A stretch of DNA of 64,000 nucleotides. Origin: Datisca glomerata. Lineage: Eukaryota > Streptophyta > Magnoliopsida > Cucurbitales > Datiscaceae. Location of the stretch: assembly GCA_003255025.1 (NCBI GenBank), contig QANY01009387.1, positions 2,356,001 to 2,420,000 on the forward strand, given 5' to 3'. Below, one piece after another: positions 24,863 through 35,420 of the stretch. Below the pieces are notes generated by a model. It worked only from the letters and a program-made list of their open reading frames with translations, had not been told where the DNA came from and searched no databases. Made by a program: the position numbers and the translations under genes. Numbering within the stretch: position 1 is the first letter of the stretch; every line of letters begins with the position of its first letter.

Positions 24863-25954
24863 AGAAAATAGACACCACCAAAGACCAGAACCTTAGAAAC
24901 CCAGAAAAAAAAGCACTCAGAAACCCATGAGAAAAAATACTCAGAAATCCAGAAAAAAAATTAGAAACACAAGAAAAACAACACTGTTGTGATTCAGACA
25001 TCCGCAAAAAACAGAAATCCAGAAATCCAAAAAAAACCCTCAAGAATCCCAGAAAAAATACCTTCGAAACCCAAAAAAACACTTCAGAAACCCAAAATAA
25101 AAACTCAGGAACCCGAAAACTTACCTTGTTGTTTTCCTTGTTGTGGGAGACGAAGAGTCGAGGATTTGCACAGAGAGAGATGTTGCGACTGAGAGAGAGA
25201 GAGATAAATGAGAAAAATGCAAGTGAGGTACACGAAGGGGTGGAGTTTCGTGTAATCATCACTTTTTTCAAACCGTATTTTAGAATTTGTGAATGAGTTT
25301 TTTGGTAATTTCACAAATTGATTTTGAATCGAAGATCAGTCAGGAGCCAGTGTAAACAAAAATTAATGTAAGAATCTAATAAAATGATTAGTGTTGGAGT
25401 CTACTTTAATAAAAAACCATTTATTTTTAAGATTCTCCGCTGTAATTGCAGTGGGATCTTTCGGAAGGATGTTTCGATGATGGGTCGTTGCTTCCTATCT
25501 CATGTCTTTAGCCCAAGTGTATGCAGATGCAGCCAACCTAGCCCAGCCCAGGTCCTGCTACTTACCAAACTAATTGTCCAAATGGTGTTTGGACATGATC
25601 TAATCCAGGGAACCTAAAATAAACACTACCCAGCAGGAGTATATGTAGGCGTTAGCTTAATTACTTGAACAATAAACTTTATACACCAGTAGCAAAAAGA
25701 AAAAGAAAAAAAGGGGAAGGAGATAAAGAAGAAGAAGAGAGGGTTTTATTCATCTGCCTGCAGCAGCAGCGAATACAACTTAATGACATAAACTTTGAAA
25801 CTGAAGAGTGTGATGTTAATGAAGAATTAATTGATTGATTTCTCATCCAAACGGGAAAAAGAGGATTTAAGGAGAGAGTGGACATATTTACCCATTAGCT
25901 ATTGAACTATATTGTAAGTAGTATTAACTGATTAACTATAAATATAAATTAGTT

Positions 25955-26647
25955 TTAAACATCACGTCCAGGGGTGGTGGGACTGGGGACATTGAAAGAG
26001 TCCTGCTTCTGCAACCTCATGAGGGAATGGAACCTCCGAATGAACAAGTCAGCCACTTGATCAATCTCATTTTCAAGGCTGAAGGTCTCTCCTTTCTCTT
26101 CTTTTGAATGTTTTACCATATCAATCACTGAACACCCTCCTCCTCCTTCTCCCTCTCCTAATTCTGACTTTAACAATGTGTACTTATCATCATTACTATC
26201 ATCATCTTCAGAATGATTATATGCTTCTTCTTCTTCTTCTTGATCAGGTACTTGTTCGGAGACGTAACCATTCTGGGTCGTTGTGGAATCAACAGTACTA
26301 ATAATGTAAGCTGTTTCTGGAAGGGAAGGGGAAAAATGGGCATGGGCCATGGCCGTTTTGTCATAATTCTTATCAGTAGTGCATAAGTCGTGCTCACATG
26401 GTTCAATGTTGGTAGAGTTGGGTTTGGGACGCTTTCTAATTAAAGATTGGAGCTTTTTAGACATATTGTTGGAGCGAATCAAGAAGTTGTGGTTGTTGCT
26501 CCTAAGCAACGAGAATATGATGAGACGTGCTTTGATAGCGTTTGTTTTTGCTTTGAGAGACATGATCTTAGACTTTGCTAAGGACTTTAACCCACCTATT
26601 ATCTTCTTCAATATCCCAGAAGTAGAAGCTTCTGATCCATTCTTCAT
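25955..26647 (-). CDS. DUF761 family protein
   Basis: Single-exon gene of 230 codons on minus, ATG at 26647, TAA at 25957-25955. The N-terminal 75 residues are basic and helical (ILKKIIGGLKSLAKSKIMSL, then AIKARLIIFSLLRS). The middle is acidic, with a five-Glu run and DDDSNDD. The C-terminal DUF761 signature is QVADLFIRRFHSLMRLQKQD at about residues 197-216. The family is plant-specific (cotton-fibre-expressed proteins and relatives) and of poorly known function; some members respond to elicitors. It lies just outside the right end of the MULE, whose TSD ends 527 bases away, and is intact. Confidence 0.88.
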   Translation of the reverse strand: MKNGSEASTSGILKKIIGGLKSLAKSKIMSLKAKTNAIKARLIIFSLLRSNNHNFLIRSNNMSKKLQSLIRKRPKPNSTNIEPCEHDLCTTDKNYDKTAMAHAHFSPSLPETAYIISTVDSTTTQNGYVSEQVPDQEEEEEAYNHSEDDDSNDDKYTLLKSELGEGEGGGGCSVIDMVKHSKEEKGETFSLENEIDQVADLFIRRFHSLMRLQKQDSFNVPSPTTPGRDV

Positions 26648-27505
26648 CTTTGACGTCGCTACTCAAGCTCCTGAAACTAAAATCATACAATTTACAGAGA
26701 CAGAGAGCGTGTTTAATTAGGTTGTAGTTGGCTAATAGCAAAAAAAAAATCAGTGATTTAATTGGCATGAAGGAGAATTAGTAGCTGTGATGGGGTTTTT
26801 ATGGTGTAGTTGAGGGACGTCTTTGATTGCTTGACAGCTTGATTGAGAGAGACAGAAAAGAGAGAAGGGTGGGTGTTAAGAGACGAGAGAAAGAAGCTAT
26901 GAAAAAGGAGTTGGAGAATATTATTCAAAGTAAAAAGCAAAAAAAAAAAAAAAAAAACAAAAGAGCAATTAAAGTGGTTTGATACGTGGCCCCATCTTAT
27001 AAGATTAATAATTGGTACTACCATGTACCGAAGCTTCAACTTTAAGGCAGCTAATATAAGATTTTAGCTTATGTTTTTCCTTTCCGGGGTAGTTTAATTA
27101 TTAGAGCTCTTTCACAAAAATACGTGTAGTTTAAATTTGAATAACACGTGTCTTGCACTGGTGTGTTGTTTCTTGCACGAAAGAGTAAACAAAATACTCT
27201 AAAACATGTAGCATCAGTGCTGACTTCTTGTGTTAAGAGTCTATAATGCTTAATTAGCAATCGGGAAGGATTTTTTACAGAACAACTATGTCATGGGTGT
27301 TTTCTTGACTATTAATGATACAACGACATGTATCATGACGTATTAGGGAACTCTACGATAGGAAAACAGTAAAAGATGTCACACCAGTCTCCCAACCGTC
27401 ACCTTAAAGACATATCGACAATCAATGCATATCAAATTACGTGAAAGTTCATCTCCTTTCTGTCCAATTAAGGACATGCCTCGTGTTCCATGAAACTTCT
27501 CCGGT
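26648..27505. promoter_or_regulatory. Upstream region of the DUF761 gene; probable LTR remnant further right
   Basis: Holds an A-run (about 26939-26957) and AT-rich DNA with no gene seen. From about 27290 to 27508 the text may be the first half of a retrotransposon LTR cut by the CACTA insertion, since LTR-like sequence with a primer-binding site resumes at 32236. That join is inference. Confidence 0.35.
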
Positions 27506-27534
27506 ACGTACTACTACAAAATTTATTTTCACGA

Positions 27535-27870
27535 AGGGGAATTCCCGTCGTGAAAAATAATTTACGACGGGTGCACACCCGCCGTGTAAAAAGGCGTCGT
27601 AAAAAGTAATCAATTTTTTACGATGGGTGCATTTTTCACTACCGGTGCTATATCAACCGTCACGAATATACAGTTTTATGCGATGGATAGTGCAACTGTA
27701 AGTAATGTAGATATCGTCGTAAAGGAAGATTTTTTACGACGGTGCGTTAATGAATTGTCGCCATTAATGAGAACACCGTCGTAAATGGTTTTTTATGATG
27801 ATGTGTTAATGAACCATTGTAATTAATGCACAAACCATCGTAAAAAATCATGTTTGAGAGTAGATTATTA
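27535..27870. repeat. CACTA left subterminal repeats
   Basis: Short repeats of the form TTTTACGACGG / CCGTCGTAAA in both orientations, at least eight of them with variants, as expected for transposase-binding subterminal repeats in CACTA elements. Confidence 0.65.
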
Positions 27871-29017
27871 ACACACTGTCCTTAAAATGTAACAGGCTTT
27901 CAATAATCCATATTTTATATTCAAAAGATCCATATATTATAAATTCTAAGAAAGTACATTTAGCATTCAATGGGCTTCGAAAACTCACATTTTATTATAT
28001 ATTTAAGAAAACATTCTAGTTCATCCATGACATAACATTAACAAATAAATCAATTTAAAAAACGTACGTACTTGACATATTATTCTATACACACGAATGC
28101 TAATGTTACACATATTAATAAAGGGGAAATTGACATCTTGTTACAAACACTTGTTAGCATGGAGAATAACAAATTGCTCTTGTTATTTGCAGAGATTCTT
28201 CTGTCATCCAATTCATTCATTGGTTAACTTTCTTTTTATTGTTCAACCTACAATAAAACAACCAAGTTAAACATATATTTTTCCAAACTTGAGCATAATA
28301 TTGACAAATCTCAGACTTCACATCAATTTTAATCATATAGTAACTAATATTCGTTCTAACGTGGAACAAATAAATATGTAAGAGTTAAAGGTTGAGATCA
28401 AAATTGATGACTAATGTCATGCTTTGAGGCTCATACTCAATTTTAATCAGTAGAAAAAAGGTTCAGATAAAATGGAAGAACATTGTCAAATAGAGGTATA
28501 AAAGGGATGTATACCTGTATATGATTAATGCAACTATAAAAGTTGTTACTGTTCATGATGCTTCCTAGAGGATCATTAGTTTGAACTGAGCAGGCATAAT
28601 TCATATAATCAGTTGCTAGGTGATCACGAGAGCAAATGTTAAAAGTTTAAGATAGTTGCAAGCTTTTTCCTTAAAATTAACAATCCTAAGTGCATTACTA
28701 CATTGTTTGCTCTTTCATAGCAGGTGAGTTTTGTTTATTTATATTTTTCATATAAGAAAAACTTCTCACTCAAACCTATCAAAGCATTCACATTACATTT
28801 TACAACATCTTATTAAACCCCTTCTGTTGTATTTACTAATGGTATACCACTCTAGAATATGTATATAACATCCTAAGAACTATAGAGAAATCTAAATTAG
28901 AATGCACTAATGAACAAAATTGAATTAGGGCACCAATTTGAAGGTTTATATTGTTGAAAAAGGGTATTCCTGATAATCATCTTAAATCTAGAAGAAAAAG
29001 GATGTACAAGAAAGTAC

Positions 29018-29257
29018 CATGGCCTCTATAAGGTGTATCGTGATAGTATCCTTCATCTTGATGTGAGTCAATTGGAGGTCCATTATAATCACCATTTCCA
29101 CGTCCCAAAAAATTACGTCCTCTCCCTCGACCCTGATACATGAGGAATACAAAAGTAAGAACCAAAAGAATGGAGCCAACACAATTTCTACTAGCATACC
29201 TCTAGCCTTTGGCTTGCCTCTACTGCTACCACCTCGACCATGACCGCTAGGAGAGCC
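29018..29257 (-). pseudogene. Captured RGG-rich exon pair, perhaps ALBA-like
   Basis: Two exon-like pieces on minus: 29257-29200 (GSPSGHGRGGSSRGKPKA) and 29132-29018 (GRGRGRNFLGRGNGDYNG, then EGYYHDTPYRG), each with AG before and GT after. Gly/Arg-rich tails of this sort occur at the C-terminus of plant ALBA RNA-binding proteins, but the match is from composition. Joining the two pieces at these borders shifts the frame, so it is a fragment, not a working gene. It sits inside the CACTA element. Confidence 0.4.
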
Positions 29258-30006
29258 CTTTGAAAATTACTAGCAAGTAAATAAACCAAATGTGATAGAT
29301 AAAATATAAGCATTTGACTGCACAAGTAGGATCGCAACCTTCATAATCATATTCCTAGACGAATTCACGCTCTACAGGTAAAGGAGGCTAGTACCTGAAG
29401 AAGTAGAGCAAGCCAACAAGTGATAACAAATATCTTTAGGAAAACAATTTCTAGAGGACAGTAGTAAAATGGCATCTAAGACACAACATAATCCCATAAA
29501 ATTTTATACATGAATACAAACACACAAAAAAAAAACACTTCAAGCATTGTTTCCCAACTTGTATTAACTTTGGAGTTACAAATTACTGTCTACTGTTAGG
29601 ACCCCTCATTGAAGATTGCAATTTTCCTTGATAAAAACACAAATTAATTCTCATTCTTGCAATATATGATAGACCCATATTCTATTTTGAAGGAAGAAGA
29701 AAAGCTCTCCAGAGTCCCAGACCACAAGTCATTAAGACTATGTTTGTTTAAGAAAGTTATACAAAATTCTAAAATCTCCCATCTTTTCACTTTAACACTT
29801 TGGAGATTGAATTGCCAGACAAGACATAGAGCGTACTTTATAAATGAGCCCATAATTTATCTTTGCTAAACTTAAAAAACATCATGAGTATAGATAAAGA
29901 GATTTTCCGGAAGCAAGCATGGTGACTAATGCAGTAAGATATTAGAAACAACAAAACAATATGTTTTGAGGTACTAATATAAAAAGGAACCAAAATCATT
30001 ATTTCT

Positions 30007-30222
30007 CGAATGCTCAGTAACTCCGGCAACATGAGGGGTGATTAGAACATTAGGAAACCATAAAATTGGATCGTTCAGATCAAATGGCTCAGTCCAAGCA
30101 ACATCAATTCCTAAGCTTCCCAAGTGACCAGTCTCAAGAAAATAATAAATGACCTTGTAGTCCAAGAGACCCCCTCTGGCAACATTTACCAAAATCCATT
30201 TATATGTTGGAAGGTCCTTCAT
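30007..30222 (-). pseudogene. Captured exon of a D-2-hydroxyacid dehydrogenase
   Basis: Reads ILVNVARGGLLDYKVIYYFL, then GHLGSLGIDVAWTEPFD and PNVLITPHVAGVTEHS. This is the NAD-binding end of the D-isomer 2-hydroxyacid dehydrogenase family, very like the plant protein At1g72190 in my memory. It includes the Glu of the WTEPFD motif and the catalytic His of TPHVAG. Only this one exon is present, and the similarity stops after EHS, at a likely old splice border. It has the same orientation as the RGG-rich piece, as if the CACTA element could make a chimeric transcript. Confidence 0.7.
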
Positions 30223-31564
30223 GATATATTTAACAAAATCTAAATATCAGGCTTTCTGCTAAAAAAATAGGAGCATTGGAGTTCTTATCTTGGCTGCTAA
30301 CCATAATTTCTATCTTAAATGCAATGCTTCAGAAAAATGCAAGTATTAAAGAACTATTGAGTCTAAATGGGCTTTGCTACAAGAATTGATTTGAACATAC
30401 CTGAAATGCAAGTAGATATAAGATTAAGCATCTAAGCAATTATGTTTGTCTGAAACTTTGGTAGAGTCTATTGTGGATTACTTGTAAGTTCCAACAATAA
30501 CAACCAAATCAAAACTCAGGGAAGGAGGGAGGGAGAGAACCTGTAATCTATAAGGCAAGCTTATCCAAAACTCCAAGTTAGGTACAACCTCTAATTAGAC
30601 AAAGCTTTGTTCAAATTCAAACATGCATACAATTTTAGTTTCAGAATATAAATTGTTTTCCTAGGAGAAGAGACCATTTATTATCATGACCTTTCTGTCC
30701 TCATAGGTAGGGAAATAATTTGCTCCATCTTGTGCAATGGGCAATCATTGAATTGAAGATTTATTAATCATCAATAGAATTGCAAAATAACACTGCCTTA
30801 CCTTATTCTCTATACTATTTTTGTCAAGCTCACATCTTATGGTCAAATAGAAAGATGGTTCTGCCTCAAAGTCAGAGTATGACCTATAATTACTTCAGTT
30901 TTTATAGATTTGAACATGGGCCAATTGACATCTTTCATTTTTCAAAAGGAAAGCTCCAAAGTAGTAATTGACATACCGATTATAAAAATTTATTCTAAAG
31001 ACACACAAGCACCAGTTCGCAAAAATAGCATCACACATGCATTAGTAGAGCAACTTAATCATTTTCTGCAGAAAATGAGTTTTAACACAGAAACTTAAAC
31101 AAATAGCAGAGTTTTTCATACTTCCACTTGACATACAAAACTGCAAAACTTAGATGATGCAAAAATTCAGATTTTCAAGAAGCATTATCAAGAAGAACCT
31201 TCTGAGCTTTCTAAGCAGCTCTCAGCATCAAACATGCGCACAACCTAAAATTTTACTAGTCTACCCAAAAATCAAACTAAACATGCGATTTTAAGGATCA
31301 GAACAATCAACAGTAGAAAATGAGGTATTCAACAAGCTAGTACTAAATTTGGGAACAATTGAGAGTGGAAGACAAACAAAACCATTGATAAAGTACAACC
31401 TAAAATTAAAGTTTATCTCCTACCGCTCGTGTTGAATCAGTTCAGTCCAAAGAATCATTCTTGAACAATCTCCTTAGCATCATTGGCAATTCAAGATCCT
31501 ATTGTGGTTTTCACTACAGAAGCTTGTGCCTATCACCAAATCGAAACTCAGGGTGGGAGCGGGA

Positions 31565-31574
31565 GGGGGGGGGG

Positions 31575-31610
<36 letters not shown>
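31565..31610. repeat. Poly-G run followed by (GA)n microsatellite
   Basis: About thirteen G followed by some seventeen GA units, inside the CACTA element. Confidence 0.95.
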
Positions 31611-31613
<3 letters not shown>

Positions 31614-31849
31614 GTACCTTAAGTGAAAATAAGCAAATGAGTGCATGTGCAATCAAATCCAAGGAGAATCAATGTGGTTGGGAATAAGAGTTTTAAAAGA
31701 GAGAAGGCGAACCTTTAAGGTAAGAGTAGGCAGGAAATCACGGTGAGGCTGGGGCACATACGCGGGTGAAAGAAGGAATGAAATAGGAAAGAGAGTGGGA
31801 GTGAAAGTACTTCTTTCGAGAGTGAAAGTAAGTTCTTTTGTTTTCCAAA

Positions 31850-32110
31850 TATGATGGGACGTCGTGGTCCCGTCGTTTTGATCCACAGATACGAGGAGCT
31901 ATATAACCCCATCGTTTTTGTAGTGGTATTGAAAATGATGGGGCTTCAAAGCCCCATCATGTTTTCAATTCTACTTACCACAAAACGATGTGTCGTCTAC
32001 ACCCTGTCGTTTTGCTAGTGGAATTGAATATGACGAGGCTTCAAAGCCCCATCATTTGATGAACCCTATTAATACTACGGGCTTAGACAACCCGTCATGC
32101 CATCATTTTA
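31850..32110. repeat. CACTA right subterminal hairpin repeats
   Basis: Units with GATGGGGCTTCAAAGCCCCATC (written here as its two halves GATGGGGCTT and AAGCCCCATC) recur twice, the first within a palindrome of about 70 bp from 31915 to 31985. An internal GTAGTG at 31921-31926, after CCCCATCGTTTTT, looks like a second CACTA terminus, so two related elements may be merged here. Confidence 0.6.
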
Positions 32111-32235
32111 CCACGACGACTTGTCTACCCACTGTCCTAAGCCAAAAAAAGTAATCAGATAACGACAACTAATAATTTTCCCATCATTTTTCTTTTTCCA
32201 CGCGTGCCATAAAAAAGCAAATTGTAGTAGCGACG

Positions 32236-32560
32236 CCTCCTAAAGACTTCTTCGACATGCTTCCTCCCACCGAAGGACTCATGTATAAATACATCTACTA
32301 ATGGGAAATAAAGGTATGTCTACTCTTCCCTATGGAAATTAAGCATCCGGGGCCATTAAGTGGGGCAATTATCCCGTGGTTCCTCATCTTTGGGGCAACT
32401 CGATGATTACTTTTGAAGTTTTACGCATCAACAGTTGGCGCCGTGTGTGGAGAACGACTATAAAGCCATCCCCATCAAAGTATTTGGAACCCTTTCTTCT
32501 AGCGCAAGGAGAAATTGGGCCTGGCATTCTATGCCGACGAAGTCCAGAACGAGAGGGAAG
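32236..32560 (+). mobile_element. 3' part of an LTR, primer-binding site and start of a Tat-type gypsy element
   Basis: LTR-like text ends in ACGCATCA near 32431 and is followed by AGTTGGCGCCGTGTGTGG, the primer-binding site and leader seen in Tat/Athila-type gypsy elements. A gag-like start (MPTKSRTRGK, ATG at 32531) follows but meets a stop after 24 codons. The CACTA element appears to be inserted in this LTR. The matching 3' LTR is not evident in the window. Confidence 0.6.
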
Positions 32561-33700
32561 ACTCACCCTTTCCCCTGGCGGAGGAAGGAACTTTTGCCCT
32601 TATAATGATTTTATGGAGAATGATGAAAGAAACACTGGTTGTAATCTTCAAGGTAACCAGTAAAGGGAGGAAAGACACGCTAGTCGCCGCCCAGATCCTA
32701 GCAGTCTCTTGCACGGAGATGGTCCTCCCTTACGACTTAAAGGCTTGCTGGAGAAATGCCACTACTCAAGGAAACTGGGACCAAAATGAAACCAAGCGGT
32801 GGATGACCAGGCTCTCCCTTTGTAATGTTATGGTTAAGGTCATCCCAGGAAGTCAAAGGAGGAGAACAAGGTTGTCGGAGCATAAACAAAGGCAAATACC
32901 CCTGAAGGACCCTCCGGGGGGGTGATATACGAGCACCCACAGAGGTATCAGTGGATCGCCCTCAATCTGAATTTTTGGTCTCTTTGGCCACCTGGATGGA
33001 ATCGCGTGACGCGGTTGAGCAAATAATTAGTCCCATGTGAAATACAGAGGCTTGCATCAGTTCTCCCTAATGGCTGAAATGCAAGCCCTGGCCACGTGGA
33101 TTGTGTCAAACTCAGAAGGATGAGGATTGTGTCAAACTCAGAATGCGGGTTCACGGGCTGCGCCAGAACAAGAAGCCCTGATGAAAGGGCCACAAAATGA
33201 GGCGAATGGAACCACAAGGATACAAAGTCTGTGGCCGGCGCACTATCAGAGGAGCAGTCTCAGAAGGGAACTTGAAGGGCCTGGAAGCTGGTCGTACTCT
33301 CTTCAGATCGTCAGGGAAGACAGTTTAAGATAAGTCAAAGCTAGCTCCTGAGTAGAGTGTGAAGCTCAAGGTGTCTTACCGATAAGGTAAAGATGAAGTT
33401 TGGAGAGGGACGCTCCAACAAAAGATGAAGGGCCAGAAGCTCAGGAAATCGAAGCTTAGCTATCTTTAGGCCCCCCCTCTCCAGTTCAGAGTAGCAATCG
33501 ACAAAGATTGCATACTTATCAACAATTTTTCAGATAAAAGGTCTCATTTTCTCCTCATTTAGGAATAACGGCTGATAAGATCCTGTTTTAGATGAATCTA
33601 CTTTTATAAAAAATAGAACATTTCATATTTGCTAATGATTTCCTAGCTATCCTACAAGTCTCCAAGGAACGACTCTCCTACGACGTGCGACGAAGGCCAA
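32560..33700. other. Decayed internal DNA of the gypsy element
   Basis: Several overlapping short frames in both strands, none with a recognisable domain. GC content is higher than in the neighbouring AT-rich DNA, as in retroelement leaders. At about 33109-33145 the phrase ATTGTGTCAAACTCAGAA is duplicated. Confidence 0.4.
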
Positions 33701-33705
33701 AAAGT

Positions 33706-33897
33706 GATGACTGGTGAGGTGCTCTAGCCCACCAGTCGGGATTAAATAAAAAATGATGACTGGTGATATGTTCTAGCCTGCTGGTCAAGATTAAATAAAA
33801 TATGATTATTAATGAAGTGTTCTAGCCTACCAGTCGGGATTAAATAAAAAGTGATGACTGACGTGGTGCTCTAGCCCACTAGTTGAGATTAAATGGA
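33706..33897. repeat. 48-bp tandem repeat, four copies
   Basis: Units of the form GATGACTGGTG...TGCTCTAGCCCACCAGTCGGGATTAAATAAAA (shown in part). GACTGGTG at the start of one unit pairs with CACCAGTC in the middle, so each unit can form a small hairpin. Confidence 0.85.
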
Positions 33898-34089
33898 GAT
33901 GTCTGTCAAGCACAAGATTTCAAAGTAACACTATCTAATTCAAAAATTTCACCCAATTGAGCACGTCTACCATATTTTTTCACAGTAGCATGATCACTAT
34001 AACATACTCCATTGAGTTCACCGCCATTGAAATCCAAAGTTACACCTACTCGTTCAACACTATACTTCGATTATGCCCGATCGATATAT

Positions 34090-34352
34090 TTCTCGAAACA
34101 AATGAAAAGGAAATGAAAGACGAAACATAAATTATGGATCAACTAAGCTCTCTCAGGGACTTTCTTAAGAATAAGAAAGATGCATCTCATGTAAATACCA
34201 TGGAATAAGGTTTGATCATATTCATGGTGATTTCGTAAATATTCCATTCCAAAAAGAGAAAGTTCGAAACAATTGAAATTTTTTTGGAGATTGGATGTAG
34301 TTACTAAATCATGATCCAGCATGGACAGAATGAAAACTTCATTCTCGATTGT
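34090..34352 (+). pseudogene. Plastid-derived DNA: ndhB upstream region and first codons
   Basis: A stretch matching from memory the chloroplast ndhB 5' flank (for example GGACTTTCTTAAGAATAAGA), then the start at 34311 reading MIQHGQNENFILDC; chloroplast NdhB begins MIWHVQNENFILDS. After about 13 codons the match ends and trnI-region plastid DNA begins. The many point changes show an old nuclear insertion (NUPT). Its left limit is not exact. Confidence 0.75.
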
Positions 34353-34549
34353 AAAAAGAAATCTATTGATTCCTTCCCAATTGGTTAGACTGTAGGTGCG
34401 ATGATTTACTTCACGGGCGAGATCTATGGTTCAAGTCCAGGACGACCCAGCTGCGTCAAGGAAAAGAATAGAAAAAACATCTGACACCTTCATGCATGCC
34501 TGGCTAGTTATCGACGAGGGGATATAACTCAGTTGGTAGAGCTCCGCTC
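34353..34549 (+). pseudogene. Plastid-derived DNA: trnI-GAU 3' exon and trnA-UGC 5' exon
   Basis: 34415-34449 matches the 3' exon of chloroplast trnI-GAU, with the T-arm GGTTCAAGTCC kept and substitutions elsewhere. 34518-34549 matches the 5' exon of trnA-UGC (the family sequence has GGGGATATAGCTCAGTTGG; here one base differs). Both tRNA genes are split by group II introns in plastids, so neither half is functional here. Between them the plastid spacer is partly replaced by a segment (CCTGGCTAGTTATCGACGAG) that belongs to the tandem array that follows. Confidence 0.8.
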
Positions 34550-35420
34550 AGAGCATGCAAGCCTGGCTAGTTATCAACGAGGGGATGTCTGTCGAGCACC
34601 TCCACTCGTAGACGAGATCATAGATCTAGCCAGAGCAGGCATGCCTGGCTAGATATTGACAAGTGATGTCTACCAAGCATCTTCGCTTGTAGACAAGATC
34701 AAGGATTTAGTTAGAGCAAGAAAGCCTGACTAGATATCAAGGTAAAATGATGTTTGTCGAGCACCTCCACTCGTAGATGTGATCAAAGATTTAGCCAGAG
34801 CAGGAAAGCCTAGATAGATATTAAGGTAAAGTGATGTTTGTCGAGCATTAATGCTCGCAGACGTGATAAATGGTCTAGCCAAAGTAGGAAAAACCTGGCT
34901 AGATATTGACGAGGAGATGTTTGCCGAACACCTCCACTCACAAATGAGATCAAAGATCTAGCTAGAGCAGGAAAGTATGGCTAGATATCGACGAAGAGAT
35001 CTTAGTTGAGTACCTACGCTCACAGATGAGATCAATGATCTAGCTAGAGCAGGGACACCAAGCTAGATATTAACAAGTGATGTCTGTCGAGCACCTCCGC
35101 TCGCAGATGAAATCAAGGATCTAGCTAGAGCAGGCAAGTCTGGTTAGATATCAACAAAGTGATATTTGCCGAGAACCTCTGCTCGTAGACATGATCAAGG
35201 ATCTAGCCAAAGCAGGCACACCTGACTAGATATCGACAAGTGTATGCTGAGCACTCATGCTAGCAAACGAGATCAAGGATCTAGCCAGAGTAAGAAAACC
35301 TGACTAGATATCAAGGTAAAGTGGTGTCTGTCGAGCATTCATGCTCGTATAAAGGATTCAAGGGTCTAGCCAAAGTAGGCACGTCTGGTTGGACATCAAG
35401 AAAGACCTAGCTAAGAAAAT
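34550..35420. repeat. About 82-bp tandem array, 10-11 diverged copies, two hairpins per unit
   Basis: Starts of units (GATGTCTGTCGAGCAC and variants) lie near 34583, 34663, 34749, 34832, 34915, 34998, 35078, 35160, 35243 and 35320. Each unit has a first inverted pair, GTCTGTCGAG with CTCGTAGAC, around CACCTCC, and a second, ATCTAGCCAG with CTGGCTAGAT, around a CAGGCATGC-type loop. The copies have diverged by point changes and small indels. It adjoins the plastid tRNA pieces and shares sequence with the segment between them. Confidence 0.85.

Larger units (their letters stand above)
18756..25428. mobile_element. Mutator-like element (MULE) carrying a Ulp1-like gene
   Basis: The element is 18765-25419 (6.66 kb) between two copies of TTTATTTTT (18756-18764 and 25420-25428), the 9-bp target duplication expected of MULEs. 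The terminal inverted repeats align for about 75 bp: left GTTTTTTTGTTAAAGTGGAC, right (reverse complement) TGGTTTTTTATTAAAGTAGA, then a shared ACTAATTTTTATTTA-like stretch. Inside are a transposase C-terminal exon on plus (19231-19518) and a convergent Ulp1-like gene on minus (20563-24522), the layout known for Ulp1-bearing plant MULEs. Both genes are broken and most of the transposase is absent, so the copy is non-autonomous. The low-complexity TSD is a caution, but the TIRs and coding content agree with it. Confidence 0.85.
27506..32235. mobile_element. Non-autonomous CACTA (CMC) transposon with captured gene pieces
   Basis: The element is 27509-32232 (4.72 kb), flanked by the 3-bp duplication ACG (27506-27508 and 32233-32235). 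The left end is TACTACTACAAAATTT; the right end in reverse complement is CGCTACTACAATTTG; each is one base away from CACTACTACAA. Subterminal repeats of CACTA style lie inside both ends (ACGACGGGTG-like on the left, CCCCATCATTTT-like on the right). No TNPA or TNPD transposase is seen. The middle holds exon pieces of at least two host genes (29018-29257 and 30007-30222). Confidence 0.8.

Noticed and set aside
34415..34549. tRNA genes for Ile and Ala
   Set aside because: Only one exon of each plastid gene is present and the bases have drifted, so no functional tRNA.
34550..35420. CRISPR array
   Set aside because: Regular repeats, but there are no unique spacers, the units are contiguous and diverged, and this is plant nuclear DNA.
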